From: Bimuria novae-zelandiae CBS 107.79
Taxonomy: Eukaryota; Ascomycota; Dothideomycetes; Pleosporales; Didymosphaeriaceae
Assembly (NCBI GenBank): GCA_010015655.1
Contig: ML976807.1
Coordinates: 1-64,000, forward strand
Length of the DNA: 64,000 nucleotides
Direction: 5' to 3'
The position numbers and the translations under genes are program-made. Of the stretch, positions 1 through 12,500 are shown one piece after another; position 1 is the stretch's first letter, and each line of letters begins with the position of its first letter. The notes beneath the pieces were generated by a model that was not told where the DNA came from, did no database searches, and was given only the letters and a program-made list of their open reading frames with translations.

Positions 1-252
1 GAATTTATAACTAAGGCTGTGGAAGTCAAATCCATCCGTGTTAAGAGGCGGTGCCGTCGTGAAGGGAGGCTCTGGTTCGCTAAGGCGTGCGGAATACAGG
101 ATTACGCTAAACCCAAAATGGGTTTAATTTAGAATTTCATCAAGTCGAGCCCTAACCCCCCTATAATCCATATCCTCTGGCTATGTATCTACGCTGTTAT
201 CGCAGCAGGTGAGTCTAACTCTACGCCATGCATAGTTTACACCGACCGCGCA
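1..252. other. Leader of the first relic, no gene seen
   Basis: This stretch lies before the first ATG of the large decayed reading frame that begins at 253. CA and TG dinucleotides are still present, so it is less mutated than most of the window. I see no element end and no RNA gene in it. The element or gene it belongs to probably starts outside the window. Confidence 0.4.
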
Positions 253-3200
253 ATGCCTTCGACATATAACCCTACGAAAACAGGTCGAGCTCCCGGGACG
301 CCTCGGAAGCACCTAACCACAGCAGCAGCAATAGAAGCAAAGAGGGAGAGCAACCGTCGACGATATCTGCGGAGCCAAGGCCTAGGGGGACCGGCTGAGT
401 TCATTGCCTACGTACCTGCGCTCCCAGGCGCGCCAACCACCACCCGCCCCGACCTCAGTCTTCGGATCAGCGCCGACGTTCCCGTCCCTCGAGATCCTCT
501 CATTCGGCCGGACGAGTCGCTGGAAGGCGAGGATGTATACGGACCACCATCCCCTCTTGCACCACTGGCAGTGGACGACGGAGAAGCTGCGGCAGTGGTC
601 AGCCAACTCCAGGCAAGCGAGAAGGAACAGACAAACAAGCGTACCGAGTACGAACAAGGTATACTACAACAAATAGAGGAAATCGATGCAAGGACCGCAG
701 GAACCCTACTCGAGATGCAGGCTAGTATCGTTACAAGCGCAGATAAACCTCCAGAGCGCCCGGGGAACACGGAAAGCTCAGCAGAGACGGACAGCGAACC
801 TATGCATAATACAGCAGGCCAGATCCAGGCTGTTAAGAATAGCAACCTGCAGCGATCGTCCATAGCGCCTGTTACTAAGGAGATAGCTGCTGCGGAGGAG
901 CCCCCTGCTACGAACACGCGTAGTGCTAGCCACATATCAACACCCACGCCAGTAAAAGCTGCTAACGCTTCTGCAGATGCTCTAAACAGTCCGCAAACAC
1001 CTAGCCAGCGCAGCGTTCCTTCAGCTTAGTCAAGCATAAGGCACGGCCGACGCAAGACCTTCCCAGTCCAGAGCAACACACTACTATCCTGGGTCAAACC
1101 TGTATCCAGACAACTATCTAAGAGCAATAACACACCACAGCCAGCACAACCGTCTCCTAGCCATAGCACGCCTCTGCTGTTACCACTATTATCTAATCGT
1201 AGTACACCTTGCCTGCCACCACCGTCTAACAGCAACAGTACTCCTTAGGAAGCCACGTATAGAATAATAGCCACTGCGTCACCTTCCTCCTTCACTCGTC
1301 CTGGAAACGTGCCTGGCCCAGGCGCTGCCCGAGCAGCGTCGCTGGTGCACTCGACCCCTCGAACAGGTAACCCTTCTAGACCACCCACCGAGCGAACTGC
1401 CTACCAACTCGCCAAGCAGCTGCGGAATTTCCAAGGCTGCACGCACGAGGAGCACGCAAAAGCGGACAGACGCCACTAGGAGCACCACCAGCGCCCTGAT
1501 ATACACTCTGCATGCTCGTCGTTTGAGGAGATTACGCGCCTGCTTCGCGGAGTGCATAATGGGGGAACGCCTCTCCTAGATGTCCTTAGCAACCTAAAGC
1601 TAATGCAACCCTTTGCTCTATTTAAAGGCTTGGACCTAAAGGCTGCGTTTGAGGGCACGAGTCCTATAGCTTTCCTAGAAGACGTTAGCACCCCTGACGA
1701 GAAGCTGCCCCGCAACCTCTGCCTGTAATAGCACCACGATAGCAGCAGGAAAGGACGTGCTGCCAAGGTGAGGTTTAATATAGACAGTGTGTGCTACTTT
1801 CCCAGCAGCCTAGCGTTTGCCCAAAACGGCATCGACTAGCACCCTCGGGCGCATCCTATCCTAAACCTAGACGTAGATATACATTTCTGCCTTACGGTGT
1901 CTGCGTACAATCGTCGCGGCAACCTAGTAATAAGGAACCTATCGCTACACAAAATCCCTTATTACTGCTTTAGTTCTATTACAGGTAGCATTAATTCGCT
2001 ACTAATATTCGTCTTCTTCCTAGAACTTCACCTCGAAAGCTAGTACAAGCATAGTACCTACCTAAGTAAGCAAGACTAGTAGCTCTGGCTAGATGCTATG
2101 CTGTTCCTAGCTATTAGTAAAACCGTAAATAACTCGACCTTAGCGTCGTATCTTCCCGCCTCTAAGGACAATGCTAGCAGGGGAGTAACTACGGTGTTAG
2201 TAAAGACGTTAAAGTGAAAAGAGAGCGCGCGGGAGCAGCTCTTAGCATACAGGCTATAGCACTAGTATCTTAATCCGCTGTAGACTACTATTTCTAAATA
2301 GATTGCTAAAAACCCTAGCTTAGATCGCTTTAATAACGCTACCCTATTCGTGCATGCAAAGAACACCAAGCTTACATATATAATAAACGATCTGAGCGTT
2401 TCGTACAGGCACTAGGAGGGGGCCTAGGCAGAGGCTACTCATTCGCAGTTTTACAGCAAAGATCGTACCTTTATAGATATTGCCAAGATAATCACATCAG
2501 AGGACTATGCCTATCCGTACAACTCTGTCCCAATCGAATTCGAGGCTAAGGCTTTTCTCTAGAAGCAGTGCTGCCTAGAGTTATACGCCCGCACGCGCGT
2601 AAATCTACTAGAAGATGGCAAGCGCGCGAGAGGCAGTCCTCGAGTGGCAACTTATTTATGGGCCACTATAAGAGATTCGATGGGTTAGACGCTGTCTACC
2701 GTGCCGCGCGGACAGGAGAACATGGACAGACTAGTGTACTCGCAGTTCTACGCTAATATTAAGACGCCGTTTAACGATTCTAAGGTGTACGTGTTTAACA
2801 ACAAGGCGGTAGAGAATCTGGCGCTGGATCCTGGCTACGTCCGCTCGCTATAGTAGCAGGGTGGGGGCGCCACCTTCTCTAAGAATGTCTGCAAGGGCTC
2901 TTATCTCCACAGTAAGGGTCGTGCGTTCTCTAACCTTAGAGACAACTAGCGGCGGTCGTACGGGATCCGGGAAGAGCATCAAGTCTCTCTTACTATAATA
3001 GATAAGATCCGCGAGCAGTGGCGCGAGTAGGATCTTTATAATAATAGCATTAACGACACTCGCTCGCTACTCCCCTACTACATTATCCCCTCGCAAGAGC
3101 TGTTCGGCTTCCTCTATGCATAAATTAATAATTACTACTTCCTATTCGAGCACACGCTCGCGCATACCGCTAGGACCTACTCGCTACCAGAGACCATGGT

Positions 3201-4581
3201 CATGGTAATCGCGCTGCGAGCGCTCCAGTTCTGCTACGGTAGTACCATGCTTGCTAGAGAGTCACTTCTGTATAAAGATTACTGGGAACAGAAGCGTGGG
3301 CAGGATCTCGTAGTGAAAGAGGGCCTTAGCATGCAGGAGACTGTAGGGAAGTGCGGCATAGGCTGGTTCTTACCTAAGTTTAGCTGGGCGACCATGCGAC
3401 TGGCGCAGCCCCACGGCGACAACATGCTCGTTAGGAATCTGCTAATACATGCCAAGTACAAGCGTAGGTAGAGAGTAGTTAGGGACCTGCAGGACGTGTT
3501 CGTCTAGTTTAATTAGGTAATAGGCTAGTTCTAGTAGCACAGCGTCTCGCAGCATCCTTGGCTACTCCAAAAGTGGCTAGAGTATCTACATGTTATTTGC
3601 CTAGAGCAGTTCGATGCTAACGTGTAGTTGTCTACACTAGCGGCCCACAAGAGCCGTCTAGAGCTGTCGCTAGCTGCGCTTAGGCAGGATGGCAACATAA
3701 CGTTCTACTATAAGGGCATAAAACGCATGTTTCTGGAAGAGGGTGTGGTTACGCCGCCGTATATAGTTACAGGGAACAAGATGCGCTTCTCTACAGTAGA
3801 TAAGCTACTAGACTTTCTCTTCCTTTAGGACGACGGCCAAGAGCGCGTAGGATAGGGAGGCAGGCTATATTATCTTATCCTATAGAAGAGCTTCGAGTTT
3901 ATAGAGAGCTAGCTAGGCTACCTACAGGCGAGCAGGTGGCTAAACGAGTTCTTATACCTAGTTCGCTTAACGCATTAGATCCTGCTATATCTATTAAATA
4001 AGGCGCTAATTGCATCCACCAAAGAAAGCCGCACGCGAAGCTTAACTAGACGAATAATATAGTTTTTAGCTATCTTTGCGGATCCCAAAATCGGTGCGTT
4101 ACTATTTAAAGAACCACCTAGTACGCTTTTTAATCTTGTCTACCAAGCACACCGGCGCTCTAGTTAAAGGGGTCCACATAATTAAGCTTGGGAGGCGCTA
4201 GCGCTTATTAAAGCATTTAGAAAGCAGGGGCTGCTGATGCTAGGCCGGGATAAGACGAAGGAACACTGGATCGCTGGCCAAAAGAGCGCTGGCACAAAGA
4301 GGTTCCTACCTCTATAGGAGCGAGGAATGCCTCCTACCCTATTAATGCGAGAGAGGACTAGAGGCATGAGTCTAGACGAGCTGGATAGGCTGATAGTAAC
4401 ATTCACGCAAGAGCAAGGCGCTACTACTAAGGGAGGGGGCATTCGCGCAGAGGCTGTCCTAGTAGCAAGTGCAACGCCTTCGAGGAGGCCCTAAAGAAGC
4501 ATCGTCGAAATTTTTCAGAAGACTAGAGAAGAGCGTAGCGAAAGCGGTAGTGTGTTTATGCTATCTACTAGTAGCGATTAA
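253..4581 (+). pseudogene. Large protein of unknown function, RIP-decayed single frame
   Basis: One reading frame can be followed from an ATG at 253 to a TAA at 4579-4581, about 1,440 codons, without any frameshift I can detect. Only point stops break it, nearly all TAG where Gln or Trp would fit. The first 258 codons are open (253-1029): a basic N-terminus with an arginine cluster (SNRRRYLRSQGL), then a long Pro/Ser/Thr-rich, probably disordered stretch. Better conserved blocks follow at 1860-1985, 2580-2700, 3100-3470 (including MQETVGKCGIGWFLPKF), 3628-3827 and 4190-4490, rich in Trp, Tyr and Leu. I see no reverse-transcriptase, helicase, integrase or DDE motif. The style suggests a dispersed multi-copy fungal protein, because RIP acts on duplicated DNA. 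Whether it is a transposon protein or a duplicated host gene is open. Confidence 0.6.
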
Positions 4582-4767
4582 ACATGTTACAAAATAGGAG
4601 CCAGTTTCTACAACGCTATAAAGGGTAGACTACCCTCGAAAGCTTGCACATGTCCATTAAGCGATGCAGGATATAAAAGAGATACCTTTGTTAATTAGTC
4701 TACAGATACTATGGCTTGTACTTACGCTCTCTTAGGTCCTAACTATTCTCTAGTAGTACTAAATTAT

Positions 4768-4992
4768 TGTCCGATTATATGGCCTCTATCTGTTGTGGAT
4801 ATGAGGCTGGAGCACTCTCTCTTTTGTACTATTCTAAATAGGGCTAGCGCTGCAGCGGCACTTATTTGGAGCCTCGCACACATCTGCATTCCAGACACAG
4901 ACAGAACACGAACATCATCAATCAATCATCACATCCATCAAATTCTCATCATTGCATTATCTCAAAGTGACAGAACACTATCAAATCTGACA
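4768..4992 (+). mobile_element. Solo LTR, 225 bp, family S
   Basis: It begins TGTCCGATTA and ends AATCTGACA, and is flanked by a perfect 5-bp duplication ATTAT (4763-4767 and 4993-4997). The inner sequence keeps normal CA/TG content although the flanks are mutated. A copy differing at only about four positions lies on the other strand at 45054-45277. The open frame here that starts at 4711 is only a reading of the LTR. The orientation is set by the match to the other copies. Confidence 0.93.
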
Positions 4993-4997
4993 ATTAT

Positions 4998-7900
4998 CTT
5001 AAGATTTATCTGTATACTCTACGAAACGTATTTCTTTAAAAAAAAATATTATAGTAGACTAGTATACTAAATTTTATACTTATATTTAGTTTATAATTAT
5101 AGCTAATATTAAATTCTTATCTATAAGTATTTTTACTAGCAAAAGATATTTTTATATAGTTTATTAAAGAGGCTAAATAAATACTTTGCTATAATACACT
5201 ATAAGCTATCTATATTAAAAAGCTTAAAAAGTAAATTAAAATTCTAAAAAAGTATAAACTATAGAAAGGAAAGTAAATTAAGTAATAAAAAAAAAAACTA
5301 GAATATAGTACAACTTAATAGTACATTTAGTTTTTATAAGTTCTTTTATAGAGACTAAGTTAACTAAATATAATAATAATATATAAACCTACTAAAAGCC
5401 TAACTAATAAGCAGCAACAAGCTTAGCGTTAGGATTTTAGCGTCTAGGAAGGGAAATTTAGGGGGTAAACTCGTAAGGTAGATTTACCCATATTCTAGCC
5501 CAAAATTATTAAAACACCCTATATAAAAAGCGTTTACTTTATATTTCTGCACCTTTCTATGCTTTTATATGTTTTATCTATATACGATCCGTGCTAGACT
5601 AGGTGTAGCGCGTTAGGGTTAGCTTTTAGAATAAGAAATTCGTAGGTATAATCTATTTATATAATCCGCTAGGGAAGATAGTGTGGGATAATAATATAAA
5701 TTATATATATATAGTGCAACTAAGTACTGCAAAAACAATACTATTACTAGCTTAATTATAACTACTACTATTACTAAGATATTTATATAGTAAGTTTAGC
5801 TAGGATTGCGTTAGTGTTCTACGCAAATATCTAAGGTTATAACACTAACACTACGCCTACCCTATTTAGACATCGCAAAGGCATTAGCAAATCGCTAGAA
5901 TCTACTATTTACGTCGTATATAGTAACGCCGATAACTAGATAATAGAAGCCAAGTCGTAGAGCCTACAAGAGCGCCTCTCTAAAACCGTAGCCTAGGTCG
6001 ATTAAGGCGTAATATAGTGCGTAACTAAGACGTAATGCAGTGCTAGCTAACCCAGAACTTTAAAAGACACTACGAAAATTTACCACCCTAAGCTTAAAAC
6101 AATTTTGCATGTAAAAGTAATTATAAAGAGAGTACACCTATAGTAGAGACAAGGAGAAAAGATTATTATAATCTATATATAATTATAAATCCAGAAGACT
6201 AATTACTCTATAAAGCTCTATTAACCTTACAAGTTGTCTAAGACAACCATCACACCAACCTGTGCGAACTTAAGAGACTCCGACAAGATTCTATTTAGCT
6301 AGCAAGTAGGCATTAGTAGCCTAAACTTACTCCTTATCGCGAAGAGTTATTGCCTGCAGGCTTTCGACAAGGGCGAGGTTATTAGAAGTGTGTATAATTA
6401 TTAGAGGCAGCTTAGAGAATCTGCGCTTATGTATACTAGCGCGTAATAACGTAACCGCAAACACTATAAGGTGCTTATGCTAGGTGAGCAGGAACACCTT
6501 CCACTAATAGTTATAAGTAGCTAGAGTTACCTGGTTCTATTGCTTAAAGCTATAACGGTTAACTACGTTAAGAGTGCGGCTAAGGTAACTGTAGGTGCCG
6601 TGTTGCACGATGTCATTCGCAGCCTGGCCAAGCTAAGGGAGGGTTATAGTATCGAGAGCAGACTGCGAGAGAGAGAGAGAGAGAGAGAGAGGAAGGCCAA
6701 AGCCATTAATTGCCATTACCAATGTTGCGAACAGCGTAAAATACGCAGCCAGCATGGATCGCAGCACGTCTAGCCTAGTCTGCTGCTATCACCCACAATA
6801 GATCAGGCGCGATCTGGATGCTCGTGGTGACTGCGTTGTAGGGTTGTGTCAGGACCGTCACGGGGAACCTAGACGAGCGGAGTCGCCCTGCATGCCGTCA
6901 AGACCTGTGAACCGGGCGCTTTGGCATGGCCGGTGGTCCGGAACTGTACAGGGAGGTCGACTTCTGCTGAGGCGGGCAGCCAGCAGCGGGAGGGAGGAGT
7001 AGCCGGCGGGTGGTAGCGGACAGGTAGGAGCAAGAAATAGGTAGGCGGTAGTAGCCACTAACCAGGTGAAAAAGTCTAAACGAGCGAGTTAACTACTACA
7101 GGACTTTGCTCATCTACCTTAATTAGGCGGAGAAAACACTTACCCAAGGTTCACTAGCTAGCCCTGCCCTGGTGGCCCAGGCAGTAGGCCAGGCGGTAGA
7201 CCGGGCGGCAGGTTAGGCGGCGGAGGACCTATCCCTGGAAGCACAGGCTTTTGTGCTAACGCAGTTAGACTAGCAGCTTGGATAGTACCTCCATGCCGCC
7301 TAGCCATGCCACAAACGCCTACAGTAAACAAGCTTGAAGAAGCAACAGCTAGCCACTAGAGTGCCTTAAGCGCGGTTCCTGCACTTATCCTAATAGTAGA
7401 TGCTTCTGTTTGGGCTGTAAAGGCTAGTGTGTCTGTTGTCTGAGTGACTGAGGTTGCAGATGCTAGAGAGAAAGCCACGAAAAGCAACATAGCCATAAGT
7501 GCAGCACGCCGAAGAAAGAGCCTGCGTCCCGCTTAGTTAGGCCTGCCTACTACTGTTATCCGTAGGTCTCGTAATAATGCTATAGCTAATAGAAGGCTAA
7601 CAGCAAAGAGGACACTGGCTGTAGCTAACATACCCCCTAGGAACTTAGATTAGAGCGTAAGCGTAAAGGCTATTATGCTTACTTAGCTATTAAGAATCCC
7701 TATAGTGCTAGAAGAGGAAGTATCTCTAGAGGATAGGATTTGCCGTGCATCTTTACTTATGCTTAATTGGTAAGTTAGCAGGCCTAGCACAGACGTGTAG
7801 ATGCCTACATATAGTTTAGCAAAGACAATAGTTTAGAAGATAAGAGAACTATATACCAAAATAGCTAAGGCGTACCTCTAAAATAGCAGATATTGCACTA

Positions 7901-9234
7901 TTACTAGACTGTAGTTTTACAATAAAAAGGTTAGCAACTCTAGGCGATAGAGAGATACAGCCAGTTAACAGTAGGGCTATACACATATTAGCGGGAATTG
8001 CCTACACACGTAGCTTGTGCAGGTAGTACCGTAGGAGACTAGAGTAGGAATTGGGAGTACGTAGATAGCGAGGCGATAGTTGGTATGTTCTGCAAAGCAA
8101 GTGGTCAATATATAAAATTACTATAGAGCTATAATACGTACGAAGGATGCCCATTGCAGTGTTGGAAGAGTATTTGGTTATACGTGTGTACTACGTACGT
8201 AACAAGGACGAGGGTACAGCCTTAGCGTTGTAGAGGATAAGGGTACGAGTACTAGGTAGGCTCTATATATCTATTAAGCTTATCTCCCTAGATACGCTCT
8301 GCGCATTAGGGCTAGTTAAGATCTATAATAGGCACTACCTCAGTAGATGCGCGCGCTTCCTATTACTAGCTAGTATAAAAAGGGAGTGCCTTAGGAGCCT
8401 TCAAACACAGCACCGTAGCAGTATCACGGCGTAGTCTAGATGTAACAAAGACTAGAGAGTACTGCCTTGTGCGGCGAGTGCGTGGCGCAGGATATATATG
8501 GCGCGGGTTTAATATCGCGCGCGACTACGGCGGCGTAGCAACATGCTACTTTCTGCTACGCGCCCGCAGCCAAAGCTCCTGCACTATAGTCGCGTCGAAA
8601 CTATATTTGCATTACTTGGGCGACTTTATACGGCATCTACTGGCTACTAAATACCCATGTCCAGGTGTTATGTGCGCCGCACTGGGCACTACTATGAGCA
8701 GACCTAGCCTTAACTAACGTAGATGCTGCAGCATAATAGGATGCTGCAATGTGTAAAGGTGGCAAGGAGAGCGCGCGCGTAGTAACCCTAGATATATGCG
8801 GCCTAGCGTAACGAAAGCATGTCTCTGCTTAGCAAGATTCCTTTTTCTTAGATAATATAAAAGGGCAATAAATGCATCTCATGGCATTTTATCCTAGCTA
8901 CCTTCTATCCTCCTCGGTCCCTATCGCTACTACAAGAGAAGTCTTTTCGTATTTACTTAGACTGTCCTATCCAAGTACACTCTATTCTTCTATCTTGTTG
9001 GATTTTCCCTGCATTAAAGATCCTTAAGGCCTAACTAGTAAGCATCCTCTCCACCCTAGTTCTCTCCTTGTAAACCCCTTACTATGCTGATGCAGATTGT
9101 AGTATAAAGCATGTGCTCTTACACTCGAGACATCTACGCCTGTGGCCATTCAGGCCATGTATCTTTTCGCGCAGGCTGCGCCTATTACCCAAACTACACT
9201 AGAAGAGTTTATATAGATTATTGACTTAGTTATC
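4998..9234. other. Decayed repeat-rich sequence, no supported gene
   Basis: The part 5040-6060 is very AT-rich and strongly depleted in CA/TG, so it is RIP-mutated repeat sequence. The part 6060-7080 is a mosaic with less mutated patches. Between 7380 and 8000 one strand gives protein-like decayed frames with TAG stops that I cannot assign. The part 8400-9230 is more GC-rich, with several CGCGCG clusters. Around 7160-7215 there is a short degenerate repeat built on GGCGGTAGRCC. I found no LTR pair, inverted repeat or RNA gene. This sequence continues at 14959 on the far side of the Copia element. Confidence 0.5.
6667..6691 (+). repeat. (GA)12 microsatellite
   Basis: A run of twelve GA units is seen directly. 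It produces the low-complexity RERERERER stretch in an otherwise unsupported short open frame. Confidence 0.95.
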
Positions 9235-9386
9235 TGTGACGTTTCAGTATGGAAGCTTGGGCCACCCGTGCGGCCCGTGCACGTGACTCACGTGATCTAC
9301 AGTATATAACTCCATAGAGTAGCTTCTCAATCAAAACAACGATTGCCTCAACACTCTCTTTTCAACACTCTTTTTTCGACGCTACA
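9235..9386 (+). repeat. 5' LTR of Copia-1
   Basis: It starts TGTGACGTTT and ends CGCTACA. It contains two CACGTGA-type motifs in close succession around 9279-9296 and a TATA-like AGTATATAAC near 9301, a plausible promoter. It differs from the 3' LTR mostly by C/T and G/A changes plus a 2-bp length difference near the start. Confidence 0.92.
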
Positions 9387-9524
9387 GTTATGAGCCCGGT
9401 TTGCACCTGCTAAGGCTGCTACTCACCTGCAATCGTTCACTTGCAATCGCTCATTTGCAATCGTTCACAACAATCCTGCGATACCTGCTGTATACGACTT
9501 GTGTGACAGCTGCACGACTCCACG

Positions 9525-12500
9525 ATGACGACAGAATCTGATCCTACGATAACGCGTGTCACAGTAGTCCTCAACAAGCCTGAGGACTGGCAGGCATTGA
9601 TCTTTCTTCGCAAGGATGCCGCGCAGCAGCACGATCTATGGCAGTATTGCAACCCCGACGTCGCTACAGCTGACTTGCCTCTACTGACAGAGCCTGTCGA
9701 GCCTATGGCGCACCGATACAAAGTCAACAAGGCGCCTGGTACGATATACACCGACGCCGACCTCGATAACAACGAATTTCGACGCTATTAATTTGCGTAC
9801 AACTAATACGAGAAGCAACATGCTAGCTATCTTAAATAGAAGTAGGCACTTTAAAATCTAAACATAAATATTAGCAAGATAATCGCTAAGCACTATATCT
9901 ACTTACTACATAATAAGGACACGCCGCACACGCGGCTTGTCTCCTTTAAGAAGCACCTTACGCTATTAATAGTAGTCTACTAACATAACCTAATTAACAA
10001 CTATAAGCGCTTATATACCCTACTAAAGTTACATAACTTTAAAAACTAGCTATAATTATAAATTAAAGTTACTAACTAGTACGCTAAAATTAATTTATTT
10101 AATATAGAAGGCACGCGCGCACAAGAAGACTTTCTTATAGCTATTAAGGGTATTTACCTTAAATATGCCACGCCTAAGCTAATTAAGCTATTTAAGCATA
10201 AAAATAATAACACGTAAATAGCTATACTAGAAGACTACGTTGCTATCTACATAACGTACGTTTAACAAGTCCAACCTAGTTCTTAGAAACTTAATAGTAT
10301 AGCGGGTAAACTTTAAGCGGCAAAGACATAAGGTAATAATAAGGCTATAAGTTAAGCGCTAAAGAGCATATGTCTTTATAGCGATAATGTCACAGTGGAT
10401 GAGGGCCTAGTTTCAGCCCTGTTTCAGGACCCCTGCCTACCCCTGCGTCTAGTACTATATAGGCCCCTCCGGGACCCCCAATAAACCTCAGTAGACTCCT
10501 CCATTCCTCCCTTACAGATAAACACTAGTATAGCTTATACTACTACCTTAATAAAGACTTTTACTTATAACTAAGTAACTTTTAGGAAGATCCTGCTACG
10601 CGTTAGCGTATTAATTAGGCTTTGTAAAATAACCCTCGCCTGCTAGCGCGTATACAGAAGTTAGTTAATAAGATAAACAGGCGTTTCCTAAAGACGACAC
10701 TAGCCACCGCAACTACCTAACTTAATAATAAATAATTACTAAATAATAGGGCATTAGCCCTTGTAATAGGCTTATATAGTATAGTAAGTAAGGTTTTAGC
10801 CGCTCTAGCTAACAACTATAACATAATCCTGCCAGATAAGCTAACTATTACTATAATTAATAATTATTTTATAACTCTCTAAAACTAATAGATCCTTAAC
10901 CTAGGTTCTAACACCTACGTTATTAATATAACTAATTAGGTAGGCTAGGAGCAGGAGCGCGTTAAGGATACTAGCATAATTATTAAAGTAGGTAAGTACT
11001 AATATAAGATTAAGGCCTAAGGCAAGATAACTCTTATAATTAATATACTAATAAGTATAGTACTAACGTTAATTACTTACGTTACTTTAGTACCTAGTTT
11101 TATCACAAGCGTTGTGTCCGATTACATGGCCCTTTGCACACGCAAAGGTAGCTGGCGCAACCCTACACAAAGAAACCTTGCCAGCAGTCTGGTTCATCCG
11201 CACAATTCCGGGCGGGACAAAGGGTAACTCTCCTTAATCAACGGAAATAGATTAGCGTATTAGTGTAAGACGTAAGGATATAAGAGCCTTACATTCTTAC
11301 AGAAAAAAAAACAACACTTTATACCACAATTTATCTTAATTAATCACTATCTTTTCATCTTATCAGATTACCCCTCCAATCTGACACGTTGTTAGACTTA
11401 GACGTTATCGCAATAATAGTATTTACTTTAACTTAGGTTAAGACGCGCTATATAATAAACACGGCGTTATTACGTACCTAAAATACTATAAGGGCTACTA
11501 GCTTATTAACGCAGATTCCTCTTACTGTTTAATAAAATTATCCTTACTTATAATAACAATTTAAACTTATTTATTAGAAGTACTAAAGACCTAAGAGATC
11601 TCTCTAACGCTTACCTATAAGGTTTAGGGCTATCTAGGACGCAAGGTCATAGATTACCTAAATAATAATATTAAAGAAGTAATAGTAAAAGGGCCTGCTA
11701 ATTAAGACTTTTGTCAAATCTGCATAGAATTAAAGCTAATAAAGCAGGTCTTTTACTATACGCTAAAGGACGCTGTTTATCCCTTCTATTAAATCTTAAT
11801 TAATCTTATCTAACTATAATAATAGGGAGAGTCTTATTATAATAGTAATAAGTAGAGTACTTATGCTATCTATTAATACTTGCGTTAGCACGAAGCAGAG
11901 TCCTTTCTAATAAAGTTAAAGGCTTAGCTAGGCTACTAGCTATAGAACACTATATAATAAATCTAGCGTTAGCATAATTATAATATAATTATAATTAAGC
12001 TTAACGCTAAGCGTAGTATTATTAACTTTATAAAGTAAGTCTACGCTAACTTAAGTATATACTTTAAACTACGCGCTCTAGATACTCCTGCGTAAAATAA
12101 GAGTGCTAAGATCGCTAGTAAGCTAATTATAATAAAGGCCCGCGCCCTACGCCTCTAAGGCAACCTTCTAAAGTAATTAGTAAGCAAGTTAATAAAGATA
12201 GTAGTATACCTACTTAATTAAACGCTATCTAAAGTCCTTAATTAGTGCACGCTATATAAGGTTGTCTAGCATAAAAAGTCTATAATAAGTTATTTTTAAC
12301 TAATTAGTTATCACGTGTACGTTTTTAATAAACATTTACTACGTGGAGCAAAGACAGCCTCGCGCGCCCTAATTGGCCATCTTATAGGCTATAACAGCAC
12401 TAATATCTTTCGTATTTAGTTACTAATAAAGGATCGAGTTATCCGCACACGAAACGTGGTATTTAATACTTCTACCTTCTATAAAGGCCGCGACGGCTAC

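Noticed and set aside
408..947. 179-codon open frame on the minus strand
   Set aside because: It is the complement of the open N-terminal part of the large plus-strand relic; its composition is explained by the opposite strand.
6540..6773. 77-codon open frame with an Arg-Glu run
   Set aside because: The run comes from the GA microsatellite; the rest resembles nothing and lies in decayed DNA.
8469..8717. 82-codon open frame in a GC-rich patch
   Set aside because: No domain, no intron signals and no codon pattern to support it; kept only as part of the described spacer.
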